From JBJXHN01 sp046233135 (GTDB taxonomy: Bacteria; Pseudomonadota; Alphaproteobacteria; Rhodospirillales; Rhodospirillaceae), in contig JBJXHN010000004.1 in assembly GCA_046233135.1 (NCBI GenBank), positions 1 to 64,000 on the forward strand: a stretch of DNA of 64,000 nt, in the 5' to 3' direction. Each line of letters begins with the position of its first letter. Position 1 is the first letter of the stretch. The translations under genes and the position numbers were made by a program. Below the pieces are notes generated by a model. The model had not been told where the DNA came from. It worked only from the letters and a program-made list of their open reading frames with translations, and made no database searches. Below, in pieces: positions 1 to 10,545 of the stretch.

Positions 1-2
1 AG

Positions 3-3000
3 CTGTCGGTGACGGCGACCGCAACGGACGTGGACACGGAAGGCCTGAGCCCGAGCGATACGGCGACGACGGCGGCGGCCACCATTGATGTGACCCTGGA
101 CAACGGCGTTGCCGGTAACGACACCATTTCCGGCGGCGCCGGAAATGACACCATCTATGGCAATGCCGGCGATGACGTGCTGATGGGCGATGGCGACGAA
201 GGGACCGGCGGCAGTGGCTCCATCACCGCCGACAACTACGCCAGCACCGACCAGGGCTTCACGGTGTCCGCCCGCACGATTCAGAGCGACGGCACCCTGT
301 CCGAGGCCAGCGTGGATAACGTGCAGGTCACCGGCGCCCGTCTGGGCGTACGGGGCGATACGGCGTCCAGCGCGCCGGACGAGCAGGTGGGCTACGATCC
401 CAACGAAGGGGTCGGGGAACAGCTGATCGTCGACTTCGATAGCCCGGTCAGCAGCGTGTCCGCCGACTACACCAACCTGTTCGAAACTGAATCCGGGGGC
501 GAACAGGGGCTGTGGATCGCCTACAGCAACGGTGTGCAGGTGGGAAGCGGCACCTTCATGGCCGATGGCGGCCAGAACACCGGCTCGGTGACCATCAGCC
601 TGCCCGGTGGCGGTACCTTCGATCAGGTGGTGTTCACGGCCGGCGAGTATGACGACAACGGCAATGCCAGCTACTCTGGGGATTCCTCCGATTACTTCCT
701 GACCAACATCAGCTTCGAATATCCGGCTCCGGGTGGCGACGACATCCTGTATGGCGGCGAAGGCAACGACATCCTGGATGGCGGCGCCGGCGACGATCAG
801 GTCTTCGGCGGTACCGGCGATGATCTGGGTCTGTACACCCTGGGGGAAGGCAGCGGCGGCGACATCTACGACGGCGGCGAGGGTACCGACACCCTGCGCA
901 TCACCGTGACTGACGCCGACCTGTCCGATCCGGCCATCGTGGCGGACCTGGAAGACCTGCAGGACTTCATCGCCGCCAACAGCGATCCGACCACGGCGTC
1001 GGGCGCGTCGATGACCTTCGAAAACCTGGGTATCACCGTCAGCAACTGGGAAACCGTCGAAGTGGTGGGGCCGGACGGCAATCCGGTCGAATTCGACAGC
1101 ACCCCGACCCTGGAAAGCGGTGAACTGGGCGTGTCCGAAGACGGCCTGACCAACGGCCCGGTCTCCGAAACCACCGATCTGGTCTTCGACTTCGGCAACG
1201 ACGGCGCCGGGTCCGTGGTGCTGGACGGTCTGACCGACGGCCAGACCCTGACCAGCGGCGGCGAGACGGTCACCGTGACGGTGTCCGAAGACGGCCACAG
1301 CATGAGCGGCACCCTGGCCAACGGCGATACGGTGTTCACCCTGTCCATCGATCCGGACGCGGGCACCGTCAGCTTTACCCAGGCGCTGCCCCTGGATCAT
1401 GCCGAGGGCGGGGCCACCGATGACGCCCTGCCCATCGCGGTGGGCTTCACCGTCACCGATGGTGACGGGTCCGAAACCTCCGGCACCCTGACCGTGACCG
1501 TCACCGACGACGGCCCGGTGGTGGTGGACGACGTCGATGGCGTGAAGGTGGTGGACGGTCCGGTGACCGCCACCGGCAATGTGGCCGCCAACGATGATCT
1601 GGGCGGCGACGGCTTCGGCCATGTGCAGTCGATCACCGTGGGCGACACCACCTATACATTCGATCCGGACACGGGGTCCGTGACCGACGGGGCCGGCAAC
1701 CCGGTGGATGTCACCGACGGCAGCATCACCGTCGACATGGACAACGGCGGGTCGCTGACCTTCGACTTTACCAGCGGCGACTACAGCTTCACCGCTGATT
1801 TCGACACCGATCTGGGCGATGAAAGCATCAGCTACACCCTGGTGGACGGCGATGGCGATACCGCCGACGGCAGCCTGGCCCTGACGGTCGAAGGTGTGGA
1901 AGCCCAGGCTCCGGATCTGGAGATCGACAACGTTTCCGGTACCGAAGACACGGCCATCCCGCTGGATCTCGGCGCGACCCTGGCCGACACGGACGGCGGG
2001 GCGGAAACCCTGTCGGTGACCATCAGTGGCGTGCCCGACGGGGCGACCCTGTCCGCGGGCACCGACAATGGCGACGGCACCTGGACCCTGACCGGTGATC
2101 AGCTGAACGGCCTGACGATCACGCCGCCGGCAGACAGCGCCGACGACTTCACCCTGTCCGTTACCGCGACGGCGACCGAAGCCAACGGCGACACGGCGGT
2201 GACCTCCGGCAGCATGACCGTCTCCGTGGCGCCCGATGCCGATGCGCCGACCCTGACGGTGACCGGCGAAGCCGCCGCCAGCGTCAATGTGGGAACGGAA
2301 ACGGCGACGGCAGCTCTGGATATCTCCAGCGCGCTCAACGACGTGGACGGTTCGGAAAGCCAAAGCATCGTCATCAGCGGCGTGCCCGACGGGGCCGAGC
2401 TGTCTGCGGGCACCGACAACGGCGATGGCACCTGGACGCTGGAAGCCGGCGATCTCAACGATCTGAAGATCACCGCGCCGGTGGGTACCCCGACCTTCAC
2501 CCTGGGGGTGACGGTGGTGGTGACCGACCTGGATACGGAAACCTCGGCGACCGACACCACCGAGGCCACGGCGACCATCGACATCACCGTTCCCGACTTC
2601 CAGGCGCAGGACCCGACCCTGTCGGCCAGCGATGCCAGCGGCGTTGAAGATACCGCCATCGATCTGGATATCTCTGCGGTGCTGTCCGATACGGACGGCG
2701 GTTCGGAAACCCTGTCGATCACCATCAGCGGTGTGCCCGACGGTGCCGCGCTGTCTGCGGGGACCGATAATGGCGATGGCACCTGGACCCTGACCGGCGA
2801 CCAGCTGGACGGCCTGACGATCACTCCGCCGGCCGACAGCGCGGCCGACTTCGACCTGACCGTGACGGCCACGTCGACGGAAATCACCGGGGATACGGCC
2901 ACGTCGACGGCCACCATTACGGTGGAAGTGACGCCGGATGCCGACCAGCCGACCCTGTCGGCGGAAGACGCTTCGGCCACCCATGCCGATGCCGGCAACG

Positions 3001-6000
3001 ATACCATGACCGGCGGCGACGGGGCCGATACCCTGGCCGGCGGTGGCGGGGACGACATCCTGCTGGGCGGTGCGGGCGACGATGTGATCAGTGGCGACGT
3101 GGTGGCCGGGACGGTGACCGCCGACCTGGATATCGCTTCGGCGCTGACCGATGTCGATGGCTCGGAAAGCCTGGCGATCACCATCAGCGGCGTGCCTGAT
3201 GGCGCGACCCTGTCGGCGGGGACCGATAATGGCGATGGCACCTGGACCCTGACCGGCGACCAGCTGGACGGTCTGACCATCACCGCGCCGGGCGATGCGG
3301 GCAGCTTCGACCTGGGCGTCACGGCGACCAGCACCGACACCGACACGGAAGCCACCGGCCTGACCGACACGGCGTCGGACACCACCAGCCTGACGGTGAC
3401 CATCGATGCCGGCGCGGCCGGCAACGATACCCTGGATGGCGGTGCCGGCAGTGACGTGGTCAGCGGTGGAGCGGGCAATGACACCGGCCTGTTCACCCTG
3501 GGTGAGGGCGGCACGACCGGTGACAGCTACGACGGTGGCGTCGGCAATGACACCCTGCGGATCACGGTGACGGCGGAGGATATCGCCAACCCCGATATCT
3601 ACAGCGAACTGGTGGAACTGCAGCAGTTCGTCGCCGCTAACAGCGACGCCTCGGCTGGCGACGGCCCGTCCATGAGCTTCGAAAACCTGGGCATCACCGT
3701 CAGCAACTGGGAAACCGTGGAAATCGTCGATGTGGACGGCAACCCGGTGACTCTGGACGACGTGCCGCTGGCGACGGACGAAACCGTTTCGGTCAGCGAA
3801 GCGGACGGGGCGGTCAACAGCGTCTCCGGCACCCTGGATCTGGCCTACGGCAATGACGGCGCCGGCAGCATCCGGGTGCTCGGCCTGTCCGACGGCCAGG
3901 ACGGCCTGACCAGCGGCGGTGAAGCGGTGGAGGTCAACGTCTCCGACGACGGCCTGACCGTGACCGGCACGGCTGGCGGCGAGACCGTCTTCACCCTGAC
4001 CGTGAACGGCGACACCGGGGAATACACCTACACCGAACACCAGGCCCTGGATCATGGGGACAGCGGTTCGGCGACGGATACCAGCCTGCCGGTCAGCTTC
4101 GAATGGCAGGTCAGCGATGCGGACGGGGACGTCGATACCGCGACCCTGACCGTCAACGTGACCGACGATACGCCGACAACCACCGCCGACTCCCTGACCA
4201 TCGAGCCGGCCGCTACGCCGGACTACCATGTGTCCGTCGGTCTGGACGTTTCGGGGTCCATGTATTGGGACTGGGCTGGCGGGGTTGTCGAAGCGGCGGA
4301 TGGTACGCTGACCACCCGTCTTAACTTGGCCGTGGAAGCCATCGAGGATATGGCTGAGCAGTACTTCGCCAACGGCGGGGACAATACGCAGGTTAGCGTG
4401 TCCATATTCTCGGAAGGCCAGGCCAGCCTCGGAACCTTCGATAACATCGAAGATCTGCGGGAAGCTCTGGCAACCCTCAATGCGGATACCGATGGCTACA
4501 GCATGACATCCAATTTCGGGTCCCACGGCATGGATGATTACATGGCCCGGGTGGACGCGGCGATCGGTCAGTACAATGTGGGTGCCGGAACGAACTACAA
4601 CGCGGCCGTCGACGGGATGATGGACAGCGGGGTCGGGGCAGAAGACGGCCAGATCCGCTACACCTATTTCCTGTCCGACGGTGACCACAACCACGACGCC
4701 TTTGACGCCACCGGCTGGCAGGACTATGCGGAAGCCAACGGCGAAACCGTCTATGCGGTGGCCATCGGCAACGGCATCAACACCGATGACCCAGACTTCG
4801 TGAAGATCACCGATGATGCCAGCCATCGCATCCAGGTGACCGACGCCAGCCAGCTGTCCGCCACCCTGGCGGAAACGGTGCCCTCCACCGGCCACGGCAA
4901 TGTCATCGCGAATGATGATTTCGGTGCGGACGGCTTTGGCCATATCGAATCCGTCACCGTGGACGGCGTCACCTATACCTACGATCCGGACGACGGCAGC
5001 GTGACCGCCTCTGATGGCTCGACGGTGACGGTCAGCGATGGCCAGATCACCGTGACCAGCGAACTGGGCGGCGACCTGACCTTCGACTTCACCAGCGGTG
5101 ACTTCTGGTTCTCGGCTGAAGCCGGCACGCCGTCGGGCACGGAGACTCTGAGCTACGTGGCCGTGGACGGTGACGGCGACCCGGTCCCGGGCAGCCTGAG
5201 CCTGACCATTGACGGCCCGGATGCCCAGGACCCGACCCTGTCGGCGGGCGATGTGTCCGGTGTCGAGGACACGGCGATCTCCCTGAACCTGTCGGCGGCC
5301 TTGAACGATAGCGATGGCGGTTCGGAAACCCTGACCGTGACCATCGACGGCGTGCCCGATGGCGCGACCCTGTCGGCGGGGACCGATAATGGCGACGGCA
5401 CCTGGACCCTGACCGGCGACCAGCTGGATGGCCTGACGATCACCCCGCCGGCCGACAGCGCGGCGGACTTCGACCTGACCATCACCGCCACGGCCACCGA
5501 AGCGGGCGGCGATACGGCGACCACGACCACCACCATCACGGTGGAAGTGACGCCGGATGCCGACCAGCCGACCCTGTCGGCGGAAGACGCTTCGGCCACC
5601 CATGCCGATGCCGGCAACGACACCATGACCGGCGGCGACGGGGCCGATGCCCTGGCCGGCGGTGGCGGGGACGACATCCTGCTGGGCGGTGCGGGCGACG
5701 ATGTGATCAGTGGCGACGTGGTGGCCGGGACGGTGACCGCCGACCTGGATATCGCTTCGGCGCTGACCGATGTCGATGGCTCGGAAAGCCTGGCGATCAC
5801 CATCAGCGGCGTGCCCGATGGCGCGGTGCTGTCTGCGGGGACCGATAACGGTGATGGCACCTGGACCCTGACCGGCGACCAGCTGGACGGTCTGACCATC
5901 ACCGCGCCGGGCGATGCGGGCAGCTTCGACCTGGGCGTCACGGCGACCAGCACCGACACCGACACGGAAGCCACCGGCCTGACCGACACGGCGTCGGACA

Positions 6001-9000
6001 CCACCAGCCTGACGGTGACCATCGATGCCGGCGCGGCCGGCAACGATACCCTGGATGGCGGTGCCGGCAGTGACGTGGTCAGCGGCGGTGCGGGCAATGA
6101 CACCGGCCTGTTCACCGTCGGTGAAGGCGGCACGACCGGTGACAGCTACGACGGTGGGGCCGGCTCCGACACCCTGCGCATCACTGTCTCGGCCGAAGAT
6201 CTGGCCAACAGCGATATCTACAGCGAACTGGTGGAGCTGCAGCACTTCGTGGCGTCCAACAGCGATGCCTCGGCAACCGACGGCGCAGAGATGACCTTCG
6301 ACAATCTGGGCATCACCGTCAGCAACTGGGAAAACGTGGAAATCGTCGACGCCGACGGCAACGCGGTGGTCCTGAACGACATTCCGGTGGCCAGTGACGA
6401 AACCGTCTCGGTCAGCGAAGCCGACGGTGCAACCAACACCATCAGCGGCACGCTGGATGCCGACTTCGGTCGGGATGGCGAAGGCAGCTATCGGGTGGTG
6501 GGCCTGGCCGATGGCCAGGACAGTCTGACCAGCGGCGGCGAAGCGGTGGCGGTCAATGTCTCCGATGATGGCCTGTCCGTGACCGGTACGGCCGGCGGCC
6601 AGACCGTCTTCACCCTGACCGTCAACGGCGACACCGGGGAATACACCTACACCGAACATCAGGCCCTGGATCACGGGGACGGCGGCTCGGGGACGGACGG
6701 CAGCATCCCGGTCAGCTTCGAATGGCAGGTCAGCGACGCCGATGGCGACATTGACACCGCGACCCTGACCGTCAATGTGGCCGACGACGCGCCGACAACC
6801 ACGGACGATGCCATGACGGTGCAGGCGTCCTCTACGCCGGACTATCATGTGTCCGTTGGTCTGGACGTGTCGGCGTCCATGTTCGACAAGGATTTCGGCG
6901 GCGTTGTCACCGATGCGGATGGCAACCTCACCACCCGTCTGCATCTAGCGGTGGAAGCCATCGAGGACATGGCCGAGCAGTATTTCGCGGCGGGTGGGGA
7001 CAACACGGAATTCAGTGTCACCCTGTTTGGCAAATCGAGTTCCTACGGCACGCTGGGAACCTTCGATAACCTGGAAGACTTGAAGACGGCTCTGGCCACG
7101 CTCCATTCCGATCCGGATGGCTACAGTATGACCTCCGACTACGGGTGGTACGGCCAGGACGACTATGCGAACAAGGTAACTTCGGCCATCTCCAACTACG
7201 GGGTGAGTACCTCTGGCACCAACTACAATGCGGCCGTGGACGGCATGATGGCCAGCGGCGCGGGGGCCGAAGAAGGCCAGATCCGCTACACCTACTTCCT
7301 GTCCGACGGCGAGCATAACCAGGGCTACTTCGATGGCTCGGAATGGAACAGCTATGTGGGGGCCAATGGCGAAAACGTCTATGCGGTGGCCATCGGCAAC
7401 GGTATCAACACCAATGACAGCGACTTCGTGAAGATCACTGACGATGCCAGCCATCGCATCCAGGTGACCGACGCCAGCCAGCTCTCCGCCACCCTGGCGG
7501 AAACGGTGCCCGATACCGGCCACGGCAATGTGGTGGCCAACGATGCGGTCGGGGCAGATGGCTTCGATCACATCGAGTCCGTCACCGTGGACGGCGTCAC
7601 CTATACCTACGATCCGGACGACGGCAGCGTGAGCGCGTCGGACGGGTCGACGGTGGCGGTCAGCGATGGCCAGATCACCGTGACCAGCGAGCTGGGCGGC
7701 GACCTGACCTTCGACTTCACAAGCGGCGACTACTGGTTTACCGCCGAGTCCGGTGCCACCAACGGGACGGAGGCGGTCGGCTACACCCTGGTCGACGGCG
7801 ACGGGGACACGGTTGCGGGCAACCTCAGCCTGACCATCGAAGGCGGCGCGGGCAGTGCCGGTGGCAGCGTCGAGGAACCGACCCCCGAGCCGGGTCCGGA
7901 AATCGGCTCCGACGAGTTCGCTGCCCAGGCGGCAGCTGGTGCCGGCGGCACGGTCATCGAAGGCGGCAACGGCTGGGATGGCATGCACGGTTCCGACAAT
8001 GCCGAAACCTTCATCGGCAACGGCGGCTACGAGCACATCTACGCCGGCGGAGGCAATGACCTGATCTACGCCAACACCCAGGCCGACCCGGACGGCGGCT
8101 GGGACGGGGCCTATATCGAAGCCGGTGCCGGTAACGATGTGGTCTTCACCTCCGGTGGCGACAGCGTGGTCTACGGTCAGGACGGCAACGACTACATTGA
8201 CGGCGGCAGCGGCCGGGGTGGCGACTTCCACGGCGGTGACGGCAACGACACCCTGGTGGGCGGCGACGGCAACTGGCAGAACCTCTATGGCGACGCCGGG
8301 GACGACGTGATCGTCAGCGGCAACATGGGCGGTGATGTCTATGGCGGCAGCGGCAACGACACGGTTATCGGCGGCGACGGCCGGGATATCGTCCGGGGCG
8401 GCAGCGGGAACGACGATCTGGCGGGCGGCAAAGGTCAGGATGACCTGTACGGCGGCGACGGCGACGATACCCTGCACCACACCGTCGGCGAGGATGGTTC
8501 GTGGGGAGCCCTCGATCTGGTCGACGGTGGTGCCGATCACGACACCCTGAACCTGACCATGTCGGTGGAAGACGCTGCCGACAGCGACATCCGGCAGGAA
8601 GTGGCCGATCTGCAGGATCACATCGACAGTGGCTGCGGGACCGAATCCTTCACCGACCTGGGTGTGAAGGTGGCCAACGTCGAAGAGCTGTCGGTGACCG
8701 TCGAAGGGACGGACGGCAACGATGTGGTCGATTTCGGGTCCTTCCTCACCAGCTATGCCGACCTGACCCTCGACATGGGGGACGGGAACGACCAGGCGAC
8801 CGGTGGGGCGGGCAACGACCTGCTGCTGGGCGGTGCGGGGGATGACCTGCTGGTCGGCGGCGCCGGCAATGACGAGCTGATCGGCGGCCTTGGTCGAGAC
8901 ACCCTGTCCGGTGGGGACGGCAATGATACGCTGACCGGCGGCACCGATGACGTGATGAGCGGTGGTGCCGGCAACGACCTGTTCATCTTCTCCGATGTGC

Positions 9001-9242
9001 AGGGCACCGACGGTCAGGACGGCTGGGTCGGCGGCGGCGACGGCGACGACACCATGCGGCTTGGGGCCGATATGGAAGGCCACGACTGGACCCTCTACGC
9101 CGACGATGGCGAGACGGTGCTGGCCTCCTCCGACACCTCCGACGCCCATGGTGCCTTCGATCTCACCGATGGCGACGGCATCCTGGTGGTCGACAGCGAT
9201 CACAAGGTCGAGTTCCAGGACATCGAACGCTTCGAGTGGTAA
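3..9242 (+). CDS. Giant RTX / type I-secreted repeat protein with two VWA domains (5'-truncated by window edge)
   Basis: Very large acidic, Gly/Asp/Thr-rich surface or secreted protein, over 3077 residues in the window. The reading frame is open to the left edge and its first residues continue an internal repeat (LSVTATATD matches later LGVTATSTD), so the real start lies upstream; the GTG at 9 is not a convincing start. Seen in order: RTX-like GGxGxD nonapeptides near residues 35-60 and 240-270; several cadherin/Ig-like units with SGVPDGA and AGTDNGDGTWTL; a VWA domain near 1404-1630 (MIDAS DVSGS, later SDGD); a second VWA near 2276-2500 (DVSAS, SDGE); and a dense RTX block near 2650-3000 (GGxGNDxL). 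The C-terminus ends in FQDIERFEW, typical of type I secretion substrates. By family knowledge the RTX repeats bind calcium outside the cell. The likely role is adhesion or a biofilm/surface layer. No ABC/MFP/TolC genes are in the window. Confidence 0.9.
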   Translation: MSVTATATDVDTEGLSPSDTATTAAATIDVTLDNGVAGNDTISGGAGNDTIYGNAGDDVLMGDGDEGTGGSGSITADNYASTDQGFTVSARTIQSDGTLSEASVDNVQVTGARLGVRGDTASSAPDEQVGYDPNEGVGEQLIVDFDSPVSSVSADYTNLFETESGGEQGLWIAYSNGVQVGSGTFMADGGQNTGSVTISLPGGGTFDQVVFTAGEYDDNGNASYSGDSSDYFLTNISFEYPAPGGDDILYGGEGNDILDGGAGDDQVFGGTGDDLGLYTLGEGSGGDIYDGGEGTDTLRITVTDADLSDPAIVADLEDLQDFIAANSDPTTASGASMTFENLGITVSNWETVEVVGPDGNPVEFDSTPTLESGELGVSEDGLTNGPVSETTDLVFDFGNDGAGSVVLDGLTDGQTLTSGGETVTVTVSEDGHSMSGTLANGDTVFTLSIDPDAGTVSFTQALPLDHAEGGATDDALPIAVGFTVTDGDGSETSGTLTVTVTDDGPVVVDDVDGVKVVDGPVTATGNVAANDDLGGDGFGHVQSITVGDTTYTFDPDTGSVTDGAGNPVDVTDGSITVDMDNGGSLTFDFTSGDYSFTADFDTDLGDESISYTLVDGDGDTADGSLALTVEGVEAQAPDLEIDNVSGTEDTAIPLDLGATLADTDGGAETLSVTISGVPDGATLSAGTDNGDGTWTLTGDQLNGLTITPPADSADDFTLSVTATATEANGDTAVTSGSMTVSVAPDADAPTLTVTGEAAASVNVGTETATAALDISSALNDVDGSESQSIVISGVPDGAELSAGTDNGDGTWTLEAGDLNDLKITAPVGTPTFTLGVTVVVTDLDTETSATDTTEATATIDITVPDFQAQDPTLSASDASGVEDTAIDLDISAVLSDTDGGSETLSITISGVPDGAALSAGTDNGDGTWTLTGDQLDGLTITPPADSAADFDLTVTATSTEITGDTATSTATITVEVTPDADQPTLSAEDASATHADAGNDTMTGGDGADTLAGGGGDDILLGGAGDDVISGDVVAGTVTADLDIASALTDVDGSESLAITISGVPDGATLSAGTDNGDGTWTLTGDQLDGLTITAPGDAGSFDLGVTATSTDTDTEATGLTDTASDTTSLTVTIDAGAAGNDTLDGGAGSDVVSGGAGNDTGLFTLGEGGTTGDSYDGGVGNDTLRITVTAEDIANPDIYSELVELQQFVAANSDASAGDGPSMSFENLGITVSNWETVEIVDVDGNPVTLDDVPLATDETVSVSEADGAVNSVSGTLDLAYGNDGAGSIRVLGLSDGQDGLTSGGEAVEVNVSDDGLTVTGTAGGETVFTLTVNGDTGEYTYTEHQALDHGDSGSATDTSLPVSFEWQVSDADGDVDTATLTVNVTDDTPTTTADSLTIEPAATPDYHVSVGLDVSGSMYWDWAGGVVEAADGTLTTRLNLAVEAIEDMAEQYFANGGDNTQVSVSIFSEGQASLGTFDNIEDLREALATLNADTDGYSMTSNFGSHGMDDYMARVDAAIGQYNVGAGTNYNAAVDGMMDSGVGAEDGQIRYTYFLSDGDHNHDAFDATGWQDYAEANGETVYAVAIGNGINTDDPDFVKITDDASHRIQVTDASQLSATLAETVPSTGHGNVIANDDFGADGFGHIESVTVDGVTYTYDPDDGSVTASDGSTVTVSDGQITVTSELGGDLTFDFTSGDFWFSAEAGTPSGTETLSYVAVDGDGDPVPGSLSLTIDGPDAQDPTLSAGDVSGVEDTAISLNLSAALNDSDGGSETLTVTIDGVPDGATLSAGTDNGDGTWTLTGDQLDGLTITPPADSAADFDLTITATATEAGGDTATTTTTITVEVTPDADQPTLSAEDASATHADAGNDTMTGGDGADALAGGGGDDILLGGAGDDVISGDVVAGTVTADLDIASALTDVDGSESLAITISGVPDGAVLSAGTDNGDGTWTLTGDQLDGLTITAPGDAGSFDLGVTATSTDTDTEATGLTDTASDTTSLTVTIDAGAAGNDTLDGGAGSDVVSGGAGNDTGLFTVGEGGTTGDSYDGGAGSDTLRITVSAEDLANSDIYSELVELQHFVASNSDASATDGAEMTFDNLGITVSNWENVEIVDADGNAVVLNDIPVASDETVSVSEADGATNTISGTLDADFGRDGEGSYRVVGLADGQDSLTSGGEAVAVNVSDDGLSVTGTAGGQTVFTLTVNGDTGEYTYTEHQALDHGDGGSGTDGSIPVSFEWQVSDADGDIDTATLTVNVADDAPTTTDDAMTVQASSTPDYHVSVGLDVSASMFDKDFGGVVTDADGNLTTRLHLAVEAIEDMAEQYFAAGGDNTEFSVTLFGKSSSYGTLGTFDNLEDLKTALATLHSDPDGYSMTSDYGWYGQDDYANKVTSAISNYGVSTSGTNYNAAVDGMMASGAGAEEGQIRYTYFLSDGEHNQGYFDGSEWNSYVGANGENVYAVAIGNGINTNDSDFVKITDDASHRIQVTDASQLSATLAETVPDTGHGNVVANDAVGADGFDHIESVTVDGVTYTYDPDDGSVSASDGSTVAVSDGQITVTSELGGDLTFDFTSGDYWFTAESGATNGTEAVGYTLVDGDGDTVAGNLSLTIEGGAGSAGGSVEEPTPEPGPEIGSDEFAAQAAAGAGGTVIEGGNGWDGMHGSDNAETFIGNGGYEHIYAGGGNDLIYANTQADPDGGWDGAYIEAGAGNDVVFTSGGDSVVYGQDGNDYIDGGSGRGGDFHGGDGNDTLVGGDGNWQNLYGDAGDDVIVSGNMGGDVYGGSGNDTVIGGDGRDIVRGGSGNDDLAGGKGQDDLYGGDGDDTLHHTVGEDGSWGALDLVDGGADHDTLNLTMSVEDAADSDIRQEVADLQDHIDSGCGTESFTDLGVKVANVEELSVTVEGTDGNDVVDFGSFLTSYADLTLDMGDGNDQATGGAGNDLLLGGAGDDLLVGGAGNDELIGGLGRDTLSGGDGNDTLTGGTDDVMSGGAGNDLFIFSDVQGTDGQDGWVGGGDGDDTMRLGADMEGHDWTLYADDGETVLASSDTSDAHGAFDLTDGDGILVVDSDHKVEFQDIERFEW
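2602..5220 (+). repeat. First copy of a ~2.62-kb tandem repeat inside the RTX gene
   Basis: The segment encodes a module running from AQDPTLSASDASGVEDTA through Ig-like units, a short RTX patch, a T1SS-type domain and the first VWA domain. It recurs 2619 bp (873 codons) downstream. The first ~560 bases of the core (from 2922) match the second copy with only scattered substitutions. The VWA parts are more diverged. Confidence 0.85.
5221..7840 (+). repeat. Second copy of the ~2.62-kb tandem repeat inside the RTX gene
   Basis: This is the partner of the module at 2602-5220, starting AQDPTLSAGDVSGVEDTA. The near-identical core starts at 5541 and runs to about 6099. The VWA domain in this copy carries DVSAS instead of DVSGS, keeping the D-x-S-x-S metal-site pattern. 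Confidence 0.85.
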
Positions 9243-9280
9243 TCGCTCCGGCGGAGATCGCCGAAAATCGTGCAGACCAG

Positions 9281-9317
9281 AGCCGGCCCGGATCGTTTCC
9301 GGGCCGGTTCTTTTTTT
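9281..9317 (+). terminator. Intrinsic terminator after the RTX gene
   Basis: An 11-bp GC-rich stem (AGCCGGCCCGG at 9281-9291 with CCGGGCCGGTT at 9299-9309) and a 7-nt loop are followed by seven T residues (9311-9317). It lies 39 bp after the stop of the giant gene, so that transcript probably ends here. Confidence 0.9.
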
Positions 9318-9399
9318 CACCCCGGGGCGGGGCAAGTTCCGGTAGGCTGGATTCTGTTCCGGCCGACATGTTCTTTGCGCGCGTTACAGGATTCGCTCC

Positions 9400-10545
9400 A
9401 TGCCTCCCTCTCGCTCCCTTTCCGATTCCGAAGCCAAGGAGCCGATCGTTGTCGCCGTGTTCAATCAAAAAGGCGGCATCGGCAAGACCACCACCAGCAC
9501 CAACATGGCCGTCTGCATGGCGGCGATGGGGCTGAAGGTCGGGGTGATCGATCTGGACACCCAGGGCAACGCCACCTCCAGCCTCGGGCTGGTGCCGGCG
9601 CCGGCGAAGGGGGCGAACGATCTGCTGTTCGGGCAGGATCCGGTTTCCGAGCTGTTCCTGCCCACCCTGTTTCCCCAGCTTTTGGCCTGTGGCGCCAACG
9701 ACCTGCTGACCACCGCCGAGATCCGCCTGTCGATGGTGCGCAATCCCCATGACACCTTGCGCCGCCGGCTGGCGCGAGCGAAGCTGGCGCTGGACGTGGT
9801 GGTCATTGATTGCCCGCCGGCTTTCGGCATGCTGCCGCTGAATGCCCTGGCCGCGTCGAGCCGGGCGCTGATGCCGGTGACGGCGGAACCCCTGGCCCAC
9901 CACGGGGTGCAGAAGGCCTGGACCAACATCCGGCGCATCGGGGCGTCGTTGAACCAGCGGCTGGGCAAGCCGGAAGTGCTGCTGACGATGACAGGCGACA
10001 GCAAGGCCGGCGCCGAACTGGCCCATACGATTCATTCCGAGTTCGGCAATCAGGTCTTCCGCACGGAAATTCCCCGTGACACCCGGGTGATCGAAGCTGC
10101 TGCCGCGGATATGCCGGTCAGCGTCTACGACCCCCTTTGCCCGTCGGCCCGGGCCTATCTGCGGCTGACCATAGAATTCCTGTCCCGTCTGCGGCGGCGG
10201 CAGGGAGCATTGGAAGATGCGCGGGGTCGTACTCTGGACGAAGGCGGCGGCGGGCGCCGGCCGGCCTGGGCCGACTACGATGCGGTGCACGAAGTGTTGC
10301 GGACCTGGAATTCCAAGCTGCGCCCCGCCCTGGCCCCTCAGCGGGGCTGGAGCGACCCGGATGACGGACCCGGGGCCTCCGAAGACGATGGGGCGCTGGT
10401 CGATCCGGCAGCGGCCCGGCGCCGGCGCAAGGCCGCCGGTCCGGATCGCAAGCGAAAGAAACTGGGGGCGAAAGGGACCGTGACTCAGGACGCGGCGGCG
10501 GCTCCCGGTCAGATACCGGAGGACTGGGTGCGGGAGACGTCCTGA
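9400..10545 (+). CDS. ParA/MinD-family ATPase (orphan)
   Basis: The 381-aa protein has a deviant Walker A motif (KGGIGKTTTSTNMA, near residues 26-39), a DLDTQGN motif and a VVIDCPP Walker B-like segment. These are diagnostic of ParA ATPases, which form nucleotide-dependent dimers that position DNA or protein cargo. The ATPase core fills roughly the first 260 residues. The last ~110 residues are an unusual basic, low-complexity tail containing RRRRKAAG-like and KRKKLG stretches. There is no ParB gene next to it and no centromere-like repeat was seen, so a chromosome-partition role is not supported. It could position a protein cluster or regulate an envelope process. The start has no strong Shine-Dalgarno sequence, so the N-terminus is provisional. 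Confidence 0.85.
   Translation: MPPSRSLSDSEAKEPIVVAVFNQKGGIGKTTTSTNMAVCMAAMGLKVGVIDLDTQGNATSSLGLVPAPAKGANDLLFGQDPVSELFLPTLFPQLLACGANDLLTTAEIRLSMVRNPHDTLRRRLARAKLALDVVVIDCPPAFGMLPLNALAASSRALMPVTAEPLAHHGVQKAWTNIRRIGASLNQRLGKPEVLLTMTGDSKAGAELAHTIHSEFGNQVFRTEIPRDTRVIEAAAADMPVSVYDPLCPSARAYLRLTIEFLSRLRRRQGALEDARGRTLDEGGGGRRPAWADYDAVHEVLRTWNSKLRPALAPQRGWSDPDDGPGASEDDGALVDPAAARRRRKAAGPDRKRKKLGAKGTVTQDAAAAPGQIPEDWVRETS

Noticed and set aside
6945..9335. Long - strand open frame opposite the RTX gene (796 codons), with others at 2099-3514 and 5153-6133
   Set aside because: They are antisense shadows of a repetitive GC-rich gene. They have no known domains and mirror its repeats.
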